From Erysipelothrix aquatica (GTDB lineage Bacteria; Bacillota_I; Bacilli_A; Erysipelotrichales; Erysipelotrichaceae), in NCBI RefSeq assembly GCF_009828775.2, contig NZ_WTSY02000002.1, positions 1 through 64,000 on the forward strand: a DNA stretch of 64,000 nucleotides, written 5' to 3'. The notes beneath the pieces are model-generated. The model was not told the origin of the DNA. It did no database searches and saw only the letters and a program-made list of their open reading frames with translations. The position numbers were made by a program, and so were the translations under genes. This document shows, one piece after another, positions 41,184 through 50,846 of the stretch; positions within the stretch are counted from its first letter, which is position 1, and the number at the start of each line of letters is the position of its first letter.

Positions 41184-42410
41184 CTATTGAATTGCATTTA
41201 ATTTTGATATTGCAATAATAACCTCAGTTGCTTTTTCCATCGTTTCAACAACGGCAAATTCATGTTTTCCGTGGAAATTCTCACCACCTGTAAAGATATT
41301 AGGTGTCGGTAACCCCATGTAAGAAAGTCTTGAACCGTCAGTCCCTCCACGTACAGGTGCAATGATAGGTTCAATATCACAAGCAAGCATTGCTTCTTTT
41401 GCTAGTTCAACAATACTCATATCTTTTTCAATGATATTACGCATATTATAGTATGTTTCTTCTGTTTCTACCATTACTGTACCCGCGCCATATTTAGCAT
41501 TAAGATTCGCTGCAATGGTATCCATAAGGTCCATACGTGCTTCAAATTTACTATCATCATGATCACGGATAATAAATATCATCTTCGCATCTTCAACAGT
41601 CGATTCCATATCTGACATCATAAAGAAACCTTCATAATCTTCAGTATGCTCTGGACGTTCTAGTGGCGGGAGTTGATTAAAGAATTCCATCGCTACAACA
41701 CCCGCGTTAATCATGGTATCTTTGGCGGACCCAGGATGAACACTGACTCCCTTAATGGTTACAAGTGATTCCGCAGCATTAAAAGTTTCATATTCCATTT
41801 CACCCAATCCGCCACCATCTACAGTGTATGCAAAATCTGCTTCAAATCCTTCGACATCGAAAGCATCAGCACCAGTGCCAATTTCCTCATCAATCGTAAA
41901 TGCGATTCGGACATCACCATGCTCTACTTCTGGGTGTTGTACTAAGTATTCCATGGCCGTCATAATTTCAGCAATTCCTGCTTTATTGTCAGCACCAAGA
42001 AGTGTCGTCCCATCAGTAACAACCAGTGTCTTTCCAACATATTTTTTTAAATTCGGGAACACATCAACTTTCGTTACAATATTTAATGCTTCATTCAAGA
42101 CAATATCGCGACCATCGTAATTTTCGATGATTCGTGGCTGTACATTTTCCGAGTTAAAATCAGCTGTATCCATATGAGAAATGAAACCTACAGTACGAAC
42201 ATCTCTATCCACATTTGAAGGCAACAAAGCAGTCACAATAGCATTATCATCGATTTTAACTTTTTCTAAACCAATCGCAATACATTCTTGATAAAGCATT
42301 TTCGCCAAATCAAATTGTATTTGGGTTGAAGGGGTTGTCATAGATCCACTATCTGATCGAGTGTTTATTTTAGTATAACGTACTAAGCGTTCAATTAAAG
42401 TATCTTTCAT
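41184..42410 (-). CDS. pepT: Peptidase T (tripeptidase)
   Basis: Di-zinc M20 peptidase that removes the N-terminal residue of tripeptides. 408 residues. Zinc-site motifs SHMDTAD, GADNKAGIAEIM and TIDEEIGTGAD are present. GAGGT precedes the ATG. It lies upstream of the ecf genes in the same orientation and may be co-transcribed. Confidence 0.95.
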   Translation of the reverse strand: MKDTLIERLVRYTKINTRSDSGSMTTPSTQIQFDLAKMLYQECIAIGLEKVKIDDNAIVTALLPSNVDRDVRTVGFISHMDTADFNSENVQPRIIENYDGRDIVLNEALNIVTKVDVFPNLKKYVGKTLVVTDGTTLLGADNKAGIAEIMTAMEYLVQHPEVEHGDVRIAFTIDEEIGTGADAFDVEGFEADFAYTVDGGGLGEMEYETFNAAESLVTIKGVSVHPGSAKDTMINAGVVAMEFFNQLPPLERPEHTEDYEGFFMMSDMESTVEDAKMIFIIRDHDDSKFEARMDLMDTIAANLNAKYGAGTVMVETEETYYNMRNIIEKDMSIVELAKEAMLACDIEPIIAPVRGGTDGSRLSYMGLPTPNIFTGGENFHGKHEFAVVETMEKATEVIIAISKLNAIQ

Positions 42411-42488
42411 AGTCTCTACCTCGCTAGTCTGTTGTTATTTTACCATATTTGATAACGGAAATGTTACAGAGTGATAGGGTAACCTCAT

Positions 42489-42514
42489 AAAAAAATCCAC
42501 TATTCAGTGGATTA
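42489..42514 (-). terminator. Terminator of the 60-residue protein gene
   Basis: AATCCACT/AGTGGATT hairpin followed by seven T residues on the minus strand. Confidence 0.8.
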
Positions 42515-42524
42515 ATTGATAATG

Positions 42525-42707
42525 CTATTCTGTTGGTTCTTCTACAACTTCATTGGCAAGATCTAAGACTGCGTTTTCTGCCTCTTGACTGATTGCATCT
42601 AAAGCATCAATTGTCTTCTCGACATGCTTTTTATTATTTGCGTTTAGATAGTATGCTGCAGCACCAACTGCACTACCGATAATTACGAGTGGTAAGAATT
42701 TTTTCAT
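42525..42707 (-). CDS. Small single-pass membrane protein, 60 residues
   Basis: An N-terminal hydrophobic segment (4-20, LPLVIIGSAVGAAAYYL) precedes a charged helical tail rich in Glu and Asp, in the style of YtxH-type proteins. GGAGA precedes the ATG and a terminator follows the stop, so it is a real unit of its own. Function unknown. Confidence 0.7.
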   Translation of the reverse strand: MKKFLPLVIIGSAVGAAAYYLNANNKKHVEKTIDALDAISQEAENAVLDLANEVVEEPTE

Positions 42708-42789
42708 TGAATCTCCTGCCTTTCTTCTATTATTAGTGTATCATACTCATACTTGTTTAGAAAGTGAAGATATCACGAACTCTTTGAAT

Positions 42790-43608
42790 CTAACGGTCTT
42801 CTGATATGACATATTTATAGATTGCATGTGCGAATCCATGCTCCGTATTTTTTTCTGTTTGAAATTGAGCAGCATCACGAACGGCTTGGTGTGCATTTCC
42901 CATTGCCACGGAAATCCCTGCGATTTTTAACATCGCGATATCATTCGAGTCATCTCCGATCGCAAATACATCATCCATGCTCAGACCCAAATGTTCGCAT
43001 AGGATTTGGAGTGAGCGTCCTTTGTTTGCACCTTCTTGTGTTATTTCATAATAACGATTAGCGGACATTGGATAAGAAATGCATTTGAGCGGTTCTAACT
43101 CTGATAAGACCCGTTCTAATTTTCGGTGTGACAAGGTAAATATTTGAATTTTTTCGACTTCGTAATTATTGTCCTTGATGAAAGTCGCCAAATCACGAAC
43201 TGTTGGATGCGATTTGAAATCATTATGAAAAAGGATTTTTCGTCCCATTTTTTGAAACCAGGATTGATCATAACATTCACCATTGATATGTAACGATGTC
43301 CACACACGATAAGGTTTTACAATTTCCACAATTTTGATTGCAAGTTCAGTGGACATTAAATCCGAATCAATATCTTCCATTGTACGTAAATTTGTAATCC
43401 GAGCACCGTTTGAACTTATTGCATAATCGCAAATATTTAAATCACGAATCGGTTTCGGAATCCCGTCTAAAGAGCGTCCAGTTGTAGGCACAAGTATGTA
43501 ACCACGCTTTGAAAGATCAATCAGGGCTTTCAATGTTGATTGATCTACTTTTCGATAGTTATTGATGGTTGTACCATCGATGTCAAACGCAATAATTTTT
43601 GGTTTCAT
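42790..43608 (-). CDS. Cof-type HAD-IIB phosphatase
   Basis: 272 residues. Catalytic DIDGT at 9-13, motif II TTGRS (about 40-44), IIB cap domain in the middle, and motif IV GDDSNDIAML at about 220. Likely acts on phosphosugars or phosphoric cofactors. It adjoins a sugar kinase and MupG-like hydrolase; a link to sugar-phosphate metabolism is possible. Confidence 0.87.
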   Translation of the reverse strand: MKPKIIAFDIDGTTINNYRKVDQSTLKALIDLSKRGYILVPTTGRSLDGIPKPIRDLNICDYAISSNGARITNLRTMEDIDSDLMSTELAIKIVEIVKPYRVWTSLHINGECYDQSWFQKMGRKILFHNDFKSHPTVRDLATFIKDNNYEVEKIQIFTLSHRKLERVLSELEPLKCISYPMSANRYYEITQEGANKGRSLQILCEHLGLSMDDVFAIGDDSNDIAMLKIAGISVAMGNAHQAVRDAAQFQTEKNTEHGFAHAIYKYVISEDR

Positions 43609-43635
43609 TGAGTACCTCGTATACTACTAACTATA

Positions 43636-43662
43636 TAAAAAAACTTGCCTTATGACAAGTTT
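43636..43662 (-). terminator. Terminator after the sugar kinase gene
   Basis: AAACTTG/CAAGTTT hairpin followed by T residues on the minus strand, directly after the kinase stop. Confidence 0.75.
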
Positions 43663-44529
43663 TTACTGGAATAATAAATATGCTGCATATTCCACTGGAT
43701 GATCACTGGTAACAACTTCAAAATCAGGGGATAAGTTCTTCACGACTGCATTGTAGACATGTTTATTGTTCAATAAAACGCCACCGCCGAATGCAATCTT
43801 TGTTTTACCATTTAATTCGAAGTTATTTGCGAGATCGGCTAGTTCTTGTCCTGCACGTTCGTAAACATTATCAGCATGAACACTTTGAACATTTCCTGCA
43901 ATCTTACTGAATTGAGCAACCCATGTTCTATAATCACTTTGATGATTGTTTGCGATGCTGATGAGGTCATACGCTTCCGTCAATTCAAAATGATGCATAA
44001 TTGCTGTATATAAATCCGTTCGTGGTAAACGTCCATCAGCTTCTTTTGTAAATACTTCAAGGATGCGCTTACCAATCCAAAAAGCACTTCCTTCATCAGC
44101 CAATAGGTATCCGAACCCTCCGCGACGATCATAGTTACAATCCTGTTTGCGGAATGCAATTGAACCTGTTCCAGAAATTAGGTAAACACCATCATTCATG
44201 GATAGTGCTGATGCCATCGCAAATTTTGCATCGTTCATGATAACTGCTTTAGGGAAAACACCCCATATTGCATCTTCAATTCCTTTGCGTACTTGCTGAT
44301 CCTCTCCATAACCAGCAGTACCAATTGCTACACCCATCGATTCAAAATCATAACCTCGTTTTTCAAACTCTAAACGAACTTCTTCAAGTACCTTTTTAAT
44401 ACCATCAAAGCCCACCCGCATAAAGTGGATACTATCACGATCAATTCGGTCAATGTTTACACCTTTATCATCAAAGATGAGGAAACGCGTATGCGTTCCC
44501 CCTGCATCAATACCGAGGTATTGTTTCAT
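43663..44529 (-). CDS. BadF/BadG-family kinase, likely N-acetylglucosamine/MurNAc kinase
   Basis: 288 residues of the ASKHA fold: phosphate-1 loop GIDAGGTHTRF (6-16), LISGTGSIAF near 112 and AFGGGVLLN near 260. Sugar kinases NagK and MurK belong to this family. The start at 44529 overlaps the MupG stop as ATGA, implying coupling. With MupG upstream, GlcNAc released from the disaccharide is the most reasonable substrate. Confidence 0.8.
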   Translation of the reverse strand: MKQYLGIDAGGTHTRFLIFDDKGVNIDRIDRDSIHFMRVGFDGIKKVLEEVRLEFEKRGYDFESMGVAIGTAGYGEDQQVRKGIEDAIWGVFPKAVIMNDAKFAMASALSMNDGVYLISGTGSIAFRKQDCNYDRRGGFGYLLADEGSAFWIGKRILEVFTKEADGRLPRTDLYTAIMHHFELTEAYDLISIANNHQSDYRTWVAQFSKIAGNVQSVHADNVYERAGQELADLANNFELNGKTKIAFGGGVLLNNKHVYNAVVKNLSPDFEVVTSDHPVEYAAYLLFQ

Positions 44530-45614
44530 AGTGTAAACTCGAATTTTTGCCATGGTTTAATCTTGTCGAGTAAGAATACTTCTTCTTCAACAACATGACC
44601 GACAACGTTTGAACGGCCTGTATTAACCATATCACGTTTCGCAATATTCAATTCACCTGCATAGTGTCCAAAATTATCACTCTCGATTACGATGTCTCCA
44701 CGTTTAATCATCTCAGGAGCATTGAAGACTGGGAAGCCTTGCCCTTTGTATTTAACACGTGACATTGTTGAACGGAGTAGATAGTCATTGACATCCCCAC
44801 GGTTGAAATGTGGTTCTTCAAGGACGATTTTTTTCATGAGCTCAGGAATATCATTAACAAGTTCAACTTGTAAGTTTAATTTTGTAAGGTTTACTTTTTT
44901 CACTTCAGCCATTTCTGCATCTGAAGGAACAAAGTTTGAGATAATAATGTCATCTAAAACATTACGTGCAACATAGTCTTTCATTTGGACGTGAAGTGGT
45001 AAATTACGATGTGACTCGAGTGTTACCAAACCGTAGTCTACAGGCCATGGTCCGTAAGCTTCAGGACTTTGACTTGCAACGAATGCAGCCGTACGTAAGC
45101 CATATTTTGTAAAACGTTTTGTTGTATTTACAAATTGTTCTTCATTCAATCCTGAGTAAGGGTGTGGATAGAAGTTATGGCATGCAATCAAGTTATATTG
45201 ATTTGGTTGGTAATCCATAATTGTATCGATGTAATGCGTATCGTTACTCATATTGATTTCAATTTTGAGATCAAATTCATTGAATGTCATCATTGATTCT
45301 TGATGACCACCAAATCCTGCATCGAGGCGAACGCCATCAGCACCTATTTCATGGAAGAAAGTTAAATCATCATAGCTAATTCCTAAGTCAGCGAAAACTT
45401 TAGGACTAACGTCAACAATGATTTCAAACCCATGATCACGTGCAAAATTATTGATTTCAATAAATTCTGCTTTGATTTCTTCTTGTGGCTTTTCGACAGA
45501 AAGTAAGCATGAGAAGATACGTGAGAACCCTGCATCTGCTGCTTTAACAATATAGTCTTTCATTTCTTCAACTGTTGATTTATCTGGATAAATCGATATT
45601 CCTAATTTTCTCAT
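44526..45614 (-). CDS. MupG-family (DUF871) 6-phospho-N-acetylmuramidase-like protein
   Basis: 362 residues: N-terminal TIM barrel (about 1-240, starting KLGISIYPDKS) and C-terminal barrel-like domain of DUF871. The best studied member, MupG of Staphylococcus, splits MurNAc-6-P-GlcNAc during peptidoglycan recycling. AAAGGAG precedes the ATG. No MurQ etherase or MurP is seen in the window, so the substrate is inferred only from family and the neighbouring kinase. Confidence 0.8.
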   Translation of the reverse strand: MRKLGISIYPDKSTVEEMKDYIVKAADAGFSRIFSCLLSVEKPQEEIKAEFIEINNFARDHGFEIIVDVSPKVFADLGISYDDLTFFHEIGADGVRLDAGFGGHQESMMTFNEFDLKIEINMSNDTHYIDTIMDYQPNQYNLIACHNFYPHPYSGLNEEQFVNTTKRFTKYGLRTAAFVASQSPEAYGPWPVDYGLVTLESHRNLPLHVQMKDYVARNVLDDIIISNFVPSDAEMAEVKKVNLTKLNLQVELVNDIPELMKKIVLEEPHFNRGDVNDYLLRSTMSRVKYKGQGFPVFNAPEMIKRGDIVIESDNFGHYAGELNIAKRDMVNTGRSNVVGHVVEEEVFLLDKIKPWQKFEFTL

Positions 45615-45645
45615 AAAAACTCCTTTTATTTGTACCTACAATCTT

Positions 45646-45674
45646 AGTTTAACCAAACATTATAATGTTGTCAA
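45646..45674 (-). promoter_or_regulatory. Promoter with palindromic spacer of mupG-kinase genes
   Basis: TTGACA, 17-bp spacer, TAAACT on the minus strand, the same hexamers as the PTS IIC promoter at 47404. The spacer holds a perfect 14-bp palindrome AACATTATAATGTT (45656-45669), a candidate operator. Confidence 0.6.
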
Positions 45675-45705
45675 ATCTGCAGACTTGCAACATTCTTGTG
45701 GTTGA

Positions 45706-46020
45706 CTAGATTGGGTAAATATTGAATATCCAATAGTAGGATATAAACATTGATAGTATTGCAATAAGTCCAAAAACAATCCAAAATCCTTTTTGCATTC
45801 CTTTGTTGGAATCAACAAAATACAAGCAGTATGCGATGACACCACCTGAAGTAACTCCAATTACGATTACGCGGAGAAAGTTTAGTTGCAATCCGAATGC
45901 ATCGAGCAACAAGGGAAACCCTAATGTTGATGCTAAGATTCCAAACATCACTATAAATGAACTTTTGAATGAAAAACGTGTTATGGAACTTGTCTTCTTT
46001 TCTGCTTTTCTTCTTGCCAT
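45706..46020 (-). CDS. Membrane protein of unknown function, 104 residues
   Basis: Basic N-terminus (MARRKAEKK) then three hydrophobic segments (about 21-40, 47-66 and 78-98). AGAAGGAG precedes the ATG. It lies between the PTS IIC terminator and the MupG promoter. No family recognised. Confidence 0.65.
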   Translation of the reverse strand: MARRKAEKKTSSITRFSFKSSFIVMFGILASTLGFPLLLDAFGLQLNFLRVIVIGVTSGGVIAYCLYFVDSNKGMQKGFWIVFGLIAILSMFISYYWIFNIYPI

Positions 46021-46035
46021 ATTGACTCCTTCTAA

Positions 46036-46067
46036 TTAAAAGGTCTTGCTCAATGCAAGACCTTTTA
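46036..46067 (-). terminator. Terminator after the PTS IIC gene
   Basis: AAAAGGTCTTGC/GCAAGACCTTTT hairpin with T-rich end. Also T-rich on the other side, so it could work in both directions; the 104-residue protein gene starts just beyond it. Confidence 0.75.
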
Positions 46068-46084
46068 AGCATTTATTGTATTTA

Positions 46085-47365
46085 TTATTTACCTTGTTCT
46101 TCAGCAACCAATGAGTTGTCATAGATTTTGTAGAATGGTAAGTACATTAGAGTAGCAATGATAATTAGAACGACGCTAAGTACGGCTGCTCTCCAATCAA
46201 ATCCTGTAGCCATGTAAGCACCGATTGGTCCAGGCAATGTCCATGGAGCAATTTGTGTTACTTGGTTTACAAATCCCCATTTTGTTGCGAACCATGCAAT
46301 TGTACCAAGTACAAGTGGTGTTACGACAAATGGAATCATTAAAACAGGGTTCATAACAACAGGTGTACCGAACATTAATGGTTCGTTGATGTTGAATAAA
46401 GCAGGAACGAATACTGTTTTTCCTAATGATTTTGAGAATGCTGATTTACCAACAATAAGCATTGATAATGCAAGTCCGATTGTTGCTCCTGATCCACCGA
46501 TGTAGATGAACCATTGGAAGAAAGGCTCAGCAGCAATAGCTGGTAATGCTTGCCCTGCTTCTAAAGCGATTTGGTTGTTTTCTAACAATACAACCCAGAT
46601 TGGACGTGCGATGTTTCCGACGATTGATGCACCGTGGATACCAAATACCCAGAAGAATGAGTTCAAGAATGTTTGAATCATTACTGAAGCGTAGCTGTCA
46701 GCTGCTGAGATAAGTGGTGATACTAATTGAGCAATAAATGTATGCCAGTTAAAGCCTAACCAGTAAGTAATTGATCCGAAAAGGATTAATACGATTGTTG
46801 TTGGGAATAAAGCTTCAAATGAACGTGCAACTGATGGGGGCACTTGTTCTGGCATTGAAATTTTAATTCCTGAACGGTCTGTAAATCTGAAGATTTCAAC
46901 TGCTAACATTGATGTAAGGATTGCTACGAACATTCCTCCACCACCAAGGTTTGCCATTGGTAATACCCAGCCAGCGATTCCAGCATTTAAAGTTGCAGGA
47001 ACGTTTACAGGTGTGAAAGTTAGTAAGAATGCAAGTGTACCTAAGATACCACCTGACAATCCGTCTAAGTCATATGACTCAGCTAAGCTGAAGCCAATAC
47101 CAAATGTTGCATATAATGCCATGATTCCCATTGATAAACGGTAAGGCAATACGATGTTTGCAGCATTTTCTTTCAAGAAAATTTGAATTCCCCAGTCTGC
47201 AGGGAAAGGTAAGTTTCCTCCAATAATTAAGAAGAACGAACCGACGATGATGATTGGCAATGTAGCAACCATTCCGTCACGAATTGCTCGCAAATGTCTC
47301 TGGTTTGCAAGTTTCGTCATTGGACCACCAAGTTTTTGGTCCATGAAATTTGTTAAAGCTTCCAT
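46085..47365 (-). CDS. PTS lactose/cellobiose-family IIC permease
   Basis: 426 residues, ten or so membrane segments. FVPALFNINEPLMFGTPVVMNP is the substrate-binding signature of the family. Carries no IIA/IIB domain, so it needs separate partners such as the IIB and IIA at 15.3 and 16.3 kb. Start at 47365 chosen for GAGAGGAG upstream. With MupG and kinase downstream, a GlcNAc-containing disaccharide is a possible substrate, but MurNAc import normally uses the glucose family, so this is uncertain. Confidence 0.9.
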   Translation of the reverse strand: MEALTNFMDQKLGGPMTKLANQRHLRAIRDGMVATLPIIIVGSFFLIIGGNLPFPADWGIQIFLKENAANIVLPYRLSMGIMALYATFGIGFSLAESYDLDGLSGGILGTLAFLLTFTPVNVPATLNAGIAGWVLPMANLGGGGMFVAILTSMLAVEIFRFTDRSGIKISMPEQVPPSVARSFEALFPTTIVLILFGSITYWLGFNWHTFIAQLVSPLISAADSYASVMIQTFLNSFFWVFGIHGASIVGNIARPIWVVLLENNQIALEAGQALPAIAAEPFFQWFIYIGGSGATIGLALSMLIVGKSAFSKSLGKTVFVPALFNINEPLMFGTPVVMNPVLMIPFVVTPLVLGTIAWFATKWGFVNQVTQIAPWTLPGPIGAYMATGFDWRAAVLSVVLIIIATLMYLPFYKIYDNSLVAEEQGK

Positions 47366-47378
47366 ATTCTCTCCTCTC

Positions 47379-47394
47379 GATACATGCATGTATC
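47379..47394. promoter_or_regulatory. Operator-like palindrome upstream of the PTS IIC gene
   Basis: GATACATGCATGTATC, a perfect 16-bp palindrome between predicted transcription start and ribosome binding site. Confidence 0.55.
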
Positions 47395-47403
47395 AACAGT
47401 ATT

Positions 47404-47432
47404 AGTTTACTCATTTATGTAAGCGATGTCAA
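47404..47432 (-). promoter_or_regulatory. Promoter of the PTS IIC gene with overlapping cre site
   Basis: TTGACA, 17-bp spacer, TAAACT on the minus strand. On the plus strand TGTAAGCGATGTCA (47418-47431) is a full match to the cre consensus and covers the -35, so CcpA should block RNA polymerase. Confidence 0.75.
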
Positions 47433-47525
47433 CGATATTTCACTCATTCACACATTCGGATGAAATATTATTACCCATAAGCCATTTCTTGTCATTTTTA
47501 ATCGGAAATAATCAACTCGAGTAAA

Positions 47526-47551
47526 GAAAAAGCTATCCGAAGATAGCTTTT
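47526..47551 (-). terminator. Terminator of the ribosomal cluster after rplQ
   Basis: AAGCTATC-TTCG-GATAGCTT hairpin with a stable UUCG loop, then a T run. Confidence 0.85.
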
Positions 47552-47561
47552 GAATCGAATA

Positions 47562-47924
47562 TTAAACGAATTCGATGATTGCCATTGGAGCAGCATCACC
47601 ACGACGCATTTCAGTTTTGATTACGCGTGTGTATCCACCTTGACGATCAGCATATTTTGGTCCGATTTCATCAAAGAGTTTTTGTAAAGCTGTTTGGCCT
47701 GTTTTCTCGTCTGCTACAACGTTAAATACGATACGAGCTGCTTGACGACGTGCGTGAAGATCACCACGTTTTGCAAGTGTTACGAGTTTGTCAGCTACTG
47801 AACGAAGTTCTTTAGCTTTCATTTCTGTTGTTTCAATACGTCCTGAGACGATTAAACTTGTTGAAAGGTTACGAAGTAACGCTTTACGATGAGCGGCGTC
47901 ACGACCTAATTTACGGTTTCTCAT
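47562..47924 (-). CDS. rplQ: 50S ribosomal protein L17 (bL17)
   Basis: 120 residues starting [20 protein letters not shown]. Last gene of the S10-spc-alpha cluster, 11 bp after rpoA. In many Firmicutes it is followed by ecfA1; here other genes intervene. Confidence 0.98.
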   Translation of the reverse strand: MRNRKLGRDAAHRKALLRNLSTSLIVSGRIETTEMKAKELRSVADKLVTLAKRGDLHARRQAARIVFNVVADEKTGQTALQKLFDEIGPKYADRQGGYTRVIKTEMRRGDAAPMAIIEFV

Positions 47925-47935
47925 TCTATATCCTC

Positions 47936-48895
47936 CTATTCAAATGATTTAAAGCCTAGTCCAAGATCATGGAGTTTGTCTTTAACTTCTTTTAATGACT
48001 TTTTACCCAGGTTACGGATACGCATCATTTCATCCTCTGATTTGAGTGTTAACTCTTCAACAGTTTGGATTCCTGCACGTTTGAGGCAGTTATATGAACG
48101 TACTGATAGATCGAGATCTTCGATCATCATTGTGGACATAGGGTTTTCTACACCTGATACATCAGGGCGAATTACTGACTCACTTTCGTAAACTGAATCT
48201 TTGATTGCTACGATTTGTTCCAAGTGATCCATTAAGATTTTTGAACCTAATGAAAGTGCAACCTGAGGTTGTACTGCTCCATTTGTCCAAATTTCCATAA
48301 TTAAACGATCATACTTTGAATCTTGACCAACGCGTGTTGGCTCGACAAGATATTTAACTCTTTCGATTGGAGTATAAATAGAATCTGTGAAAATCGTGCC
48401 AATCCCTTGGGATGCGTTTTGATAGATTAGTTTGTTCTCATCGGAACTAACATAACCACGACCATTACGAGCTTTCAGTTCCATTTCTAAAACAGCACCT
48501 TCAGCTAATGTAGCGATAATGTGATCTTTATTCAAGATTTCCACATTTGTTGGGCATTCAATGTCAGCTGCGGTTACAACCTTTGGACCTTTTTGTGATA
48601 TACGAAGTGTATATACTTCATCATCTGCAATATTAATTACAAGGTCTTTTACATTTAAAACAATACCAGTTACATCTTCTCCGACTCCAGCAATTGATGT
48701 GAACTCATGGTAAACACCTTCAATTTTAATTGAATAAACTGCTGCGCCTGGTAGTGATGAAAGAAGTACGCGTCTTAAGGCATTTCCGATTGTATTTCCG
48801 AACCCTCTTTCGAGAGGCTCGATTACAAACTTACCGTAATTTGCTGTTTCATCGAATTCTTTAACTTCAAATTTCGCACGTTCAAACTTGTTCAT
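47936..48895 (-). CDS. rpoA: DNA-directed RNA polymerase subunit alpha
   Basis: 319 residues. N-terminal dimerisation domain (about 1-230, [20 protein letters not shown]), linker, and C-terminal domain (about 250-310, [30 protein letters not shown]) that contacts DNA and regulators. Confidence 0.98.
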   Translation of the reverse strand: MNKFERAKFEVKEFDETANYGKFVIEPLERGFGNTIGNALRRVLLSSLPGAAVYSIKIEGVYHEFTSIAGVGEDVTGIVLNVKDLVINIADDEVYTLRISQKGPKVVTAADIECPTNVEILNKDHIIATLAEGAVLEMELKARNGRGYVSSDENKLIYQNASQGIGTIFTDSIYTPIERVKYLVEPTRVGQDSKYDRLIMEIWTNGAVQPQVALSLGSKILMDHLEQIVAIKDSVYESESVIRPDVSGVENPMSTMMIEDLDLSVRSYNCLKRAGIQTVEELTLKSEDEMMRIRNLGKKSLKEVKDKLHDLGLGFKSFE

Positions 48896-48934
48896 CTATG
48901 AATACCTCCTGGTTTTTTTACTAGTTTAAAAATT

Positions 48935-49324
48935 TTATCCACGTGGACGTTTTGGTGGACGGCATCCGTTATGTGGAACTGGAGTAACGTCGTTAATTAC
49001 GCTAATCTCAAGACCAGCAACTTGTAATGCACGAACTGCTGACTCACGTCCAGGACCAGGTCCTTTAACACTTACTTCTACAGTTTTCATTCCATGATCA
49101 ACTGCCGCTCTTGCTGCTGCTTCTGAAGCCATTTGAGCTGCATATGGTGTTGACTTACGTGAACCCTTAAATCCAAGAGCCCCAGCACTTGACCAAGCGA
49201 GAACATTTCCTTGTTCATCCGAAATTGTAACGATTGTGTTGTTAAATGTCGAATGGATATGTGCAACTCCGCGAGCTATATTCTTGCGGACACGGCGTTT
49301 ACGTGTAACTTTTTGCTTTGCCAT
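48935..49324 (-). CDS. rpsK: 30S ribosomal protein S11 (uS11)
   Basis: 129 residues; contains [18 protein letters not shown] and ends in [11 protein letters not shown] as the family does. Located between rpsM and rpoA. Confidence 0.98.
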   Translation of the reverse strand: MAKQKVTRKRRVRKNIARGVAHIHSTFNNTIVTISDEQGNVLAWSSAGALGFKGSRKSTPYAAQMASEAAARAAVDHGMKTVEVSVKGPGPGRESAVRALQVAGLEISVINDVTPVPHNGCRPPKRPRG

Positions 49325-49344
49325 TATGATTTCCTCCTACTTAA

Positions 49345-49710
49345 TTATTTTTTCTTGTTCGCAACTGTACGACGAGGTCCTTTACGTGTACGTGCATTTG
49401 TTTTTGTACGTTGTCCACGAACTGGTAATCCACGACGGTGGCGGATTCCACGGAAGCTTCCGATTTCCATGAGACGTTTGATGTTAAGGTTTACTTCACG
49501 ACGAAGATCCCCTTCAACTTTGATTTGTTCTACTTCACGACGAATTGCGTTAACTTGATCTTCAGTTAGATCTTTAACACGGATGTTCTCATCAATGTTT
49601 GTTTTCGCTAAGATTTCTTGTGATGTTGGTAAACCAACTCCGTAGATATATGTTAATGAGACAACTACACGTTTGTTACGTGGAATGTCAATTCCTGCTA
49701 TACGAGCCAT
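49345..49710 (-). CDS. rpsM: 30S ribosomal protein S13 (uS13)
   Basis: 121 residues; [15 protein letters not shown] start and [16 protein letters not shown] tail. Contacts P-site tRNA and L5 in the subunit bridge. Confidence 0.98.
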   Translation of the reverse strand: MARIAGIDIPRNKRVVVSLTYIYGVGLPTSQEILAKTNIDENIRVKDLTEDQVNAIRREVEQIKVEGDLRREVNLNIKRLMEIGSFRGIRHRRGLPVRGQRTKTNARTRKGPRRTVANKKK

Positions 49711-49725
49711 TAATATGACGTCCTC

Positions 49726-49839
49726 CTATCCTTGTCTTTGTTTGTGTTTTGGATTTTCACAAATTATCATTACTCTACCATTGCGTCGAATAACTCTACA
49801 TTTTTCACACATTGGTTTTACAGATGGTCTTACTTTCAT
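49726..49839 (-). CDS. rpmJ: 50S ribosomal protein L36 (bL36), zinc-binding form
   Basis: 37 residues from ATG at 49839, preceded by AGGAGG. The zinc ribbon is present: Cys11, Cys14, Cys27 and His32. It lies between infA and rpsM in the usual order. Too short to be found by simple length cut-offs. Confidence 0.97.
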   Translation of the reverse strand: MKVRPSVKPMCEKCRVIRRNGRVMIICENPKHKQRQG

Positions 49840-49860
49840 AGTATATCCTCCTAAAACTAT

Positions 49861-50079
49861 CTATTTATGTCTAAATGTAATGCGCCCACGTGATAAATCG
49901 TAAGGCGAAATCTCAACAGTCACGCGGTCTCCCGGTAAAATGCGAATGTAGTGCATACGGATTTTACCAGATACGTGAGCTAAAATTTCATGACCATTAC
50001 TGAGTTCCACCTTAAACATTGCACCTGGCAATGTATCAAGTACTACTCCATCTACTTCAATTACGTTTTCTTTGCTCAT
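49861..50079 (-). CDS. infA: Translation initiation factor IF-1
   Basis: 72 residues, S1-like OB fold. [22 protein letters not shown] is the family motif. The start overlaps map by 4 bp. Confidence 0.98.
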   Translation of the reverse strand: MSKENVIEVDGVVLDTLPGAMFKVELSNGHEILAHVSGKIRMHYIRILPGDRVTVEISPYDLSRGRITFRHK

Positions 50080-50846
50080 GAGTGTTTATATGCCTCCTTT
50101 GTTCGAGTGAGAATTTCAAATTCATTCTCTAGAATTAGTACAGTATGTTCAAAATGAGCCGTCAATGATCGATCTGCGGAAACCACATTCCAACCATCTT
50201 CAAGCACTTCTGTTTTACTTGTACCAACTTGAACCATTGGTTCAATAGCGATAACCATATTTTTTCTAAGTAATGCACCTTTTCCAGGTACCCCTACATT
50301 AGGGACATAAGGAGCTTCATGCATTGATGTTCCTAAGCCATGTCCTGAATATTCAACAGGTAAACCATAACCATGTGGTGTAACAACGCCCATAACTGCA
50401 TGACCGATATCACCAACACGATTTCCCGCAATTGCAGCTTCAATACCTGCAAAAAGAGATGCTTCCGAAACTTCCAATAGATGTTTGGCTTCATCACTAA
50501 TTTGTCCGACTGGATATGTCCACGCATGATCACTATAGTATCCTTTGTAAACAGCTCCAACGTCAATCGTAATGATATCTCCATCTTTGAGAATTACATC
50601 CGAACTAGGGATTCCATGAACTAATACTTCGTTCACTGAAGCACATATGGATCCGGTAAATCCTTCGTAACCAAGAAACGCTGGTGTTGCACCCTGACTT
50701 ATTATATACGTGTGTGCTAAATCGTCAAGATGTTTTGTCGAAACGCCTGGCTTAATAGCCTGACGAACAACCTCTTGTGCTTCGAAAGCGATACGACCTG
50801 CTTCACGCATTAAGTCTAATTCACGTTCAGACTTGGTTGTAATCAT
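50076..50846 (-). CDS. map: Methionine aminopeptidase, type I
   Basis: 256 residues; removes initiator Met. Metal ligands sit in the motifs [24 protein letters not shown] and VIAIEP. No N-terminal zinc-finger extension. Overlaps adk by 4 bp. Confidence 0.97.
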   Translation of the reverse strand: MITTKSERELDLMREAGRIAFEAQEVVRQAIKPGVSTKHLDDLAHTYIISQGATPAFLGYEGFTGSICASVNEVLVHGIPSSDVILKDGDIITIDVGAVYKGYYSDHAWTYPVGQISDEAKHLLEVSEASLFAGIEAAIAGNRVGDIGHAVMGVVTPHGYGLPVEYSGHGLGTSMHEAPYVPNVGVPGKGALLRKNMVIAIEPMVQVGTSKTEVLEDGWNVVSADRSLTAHFEHTVLILENEFEILTRTKEAYKHS

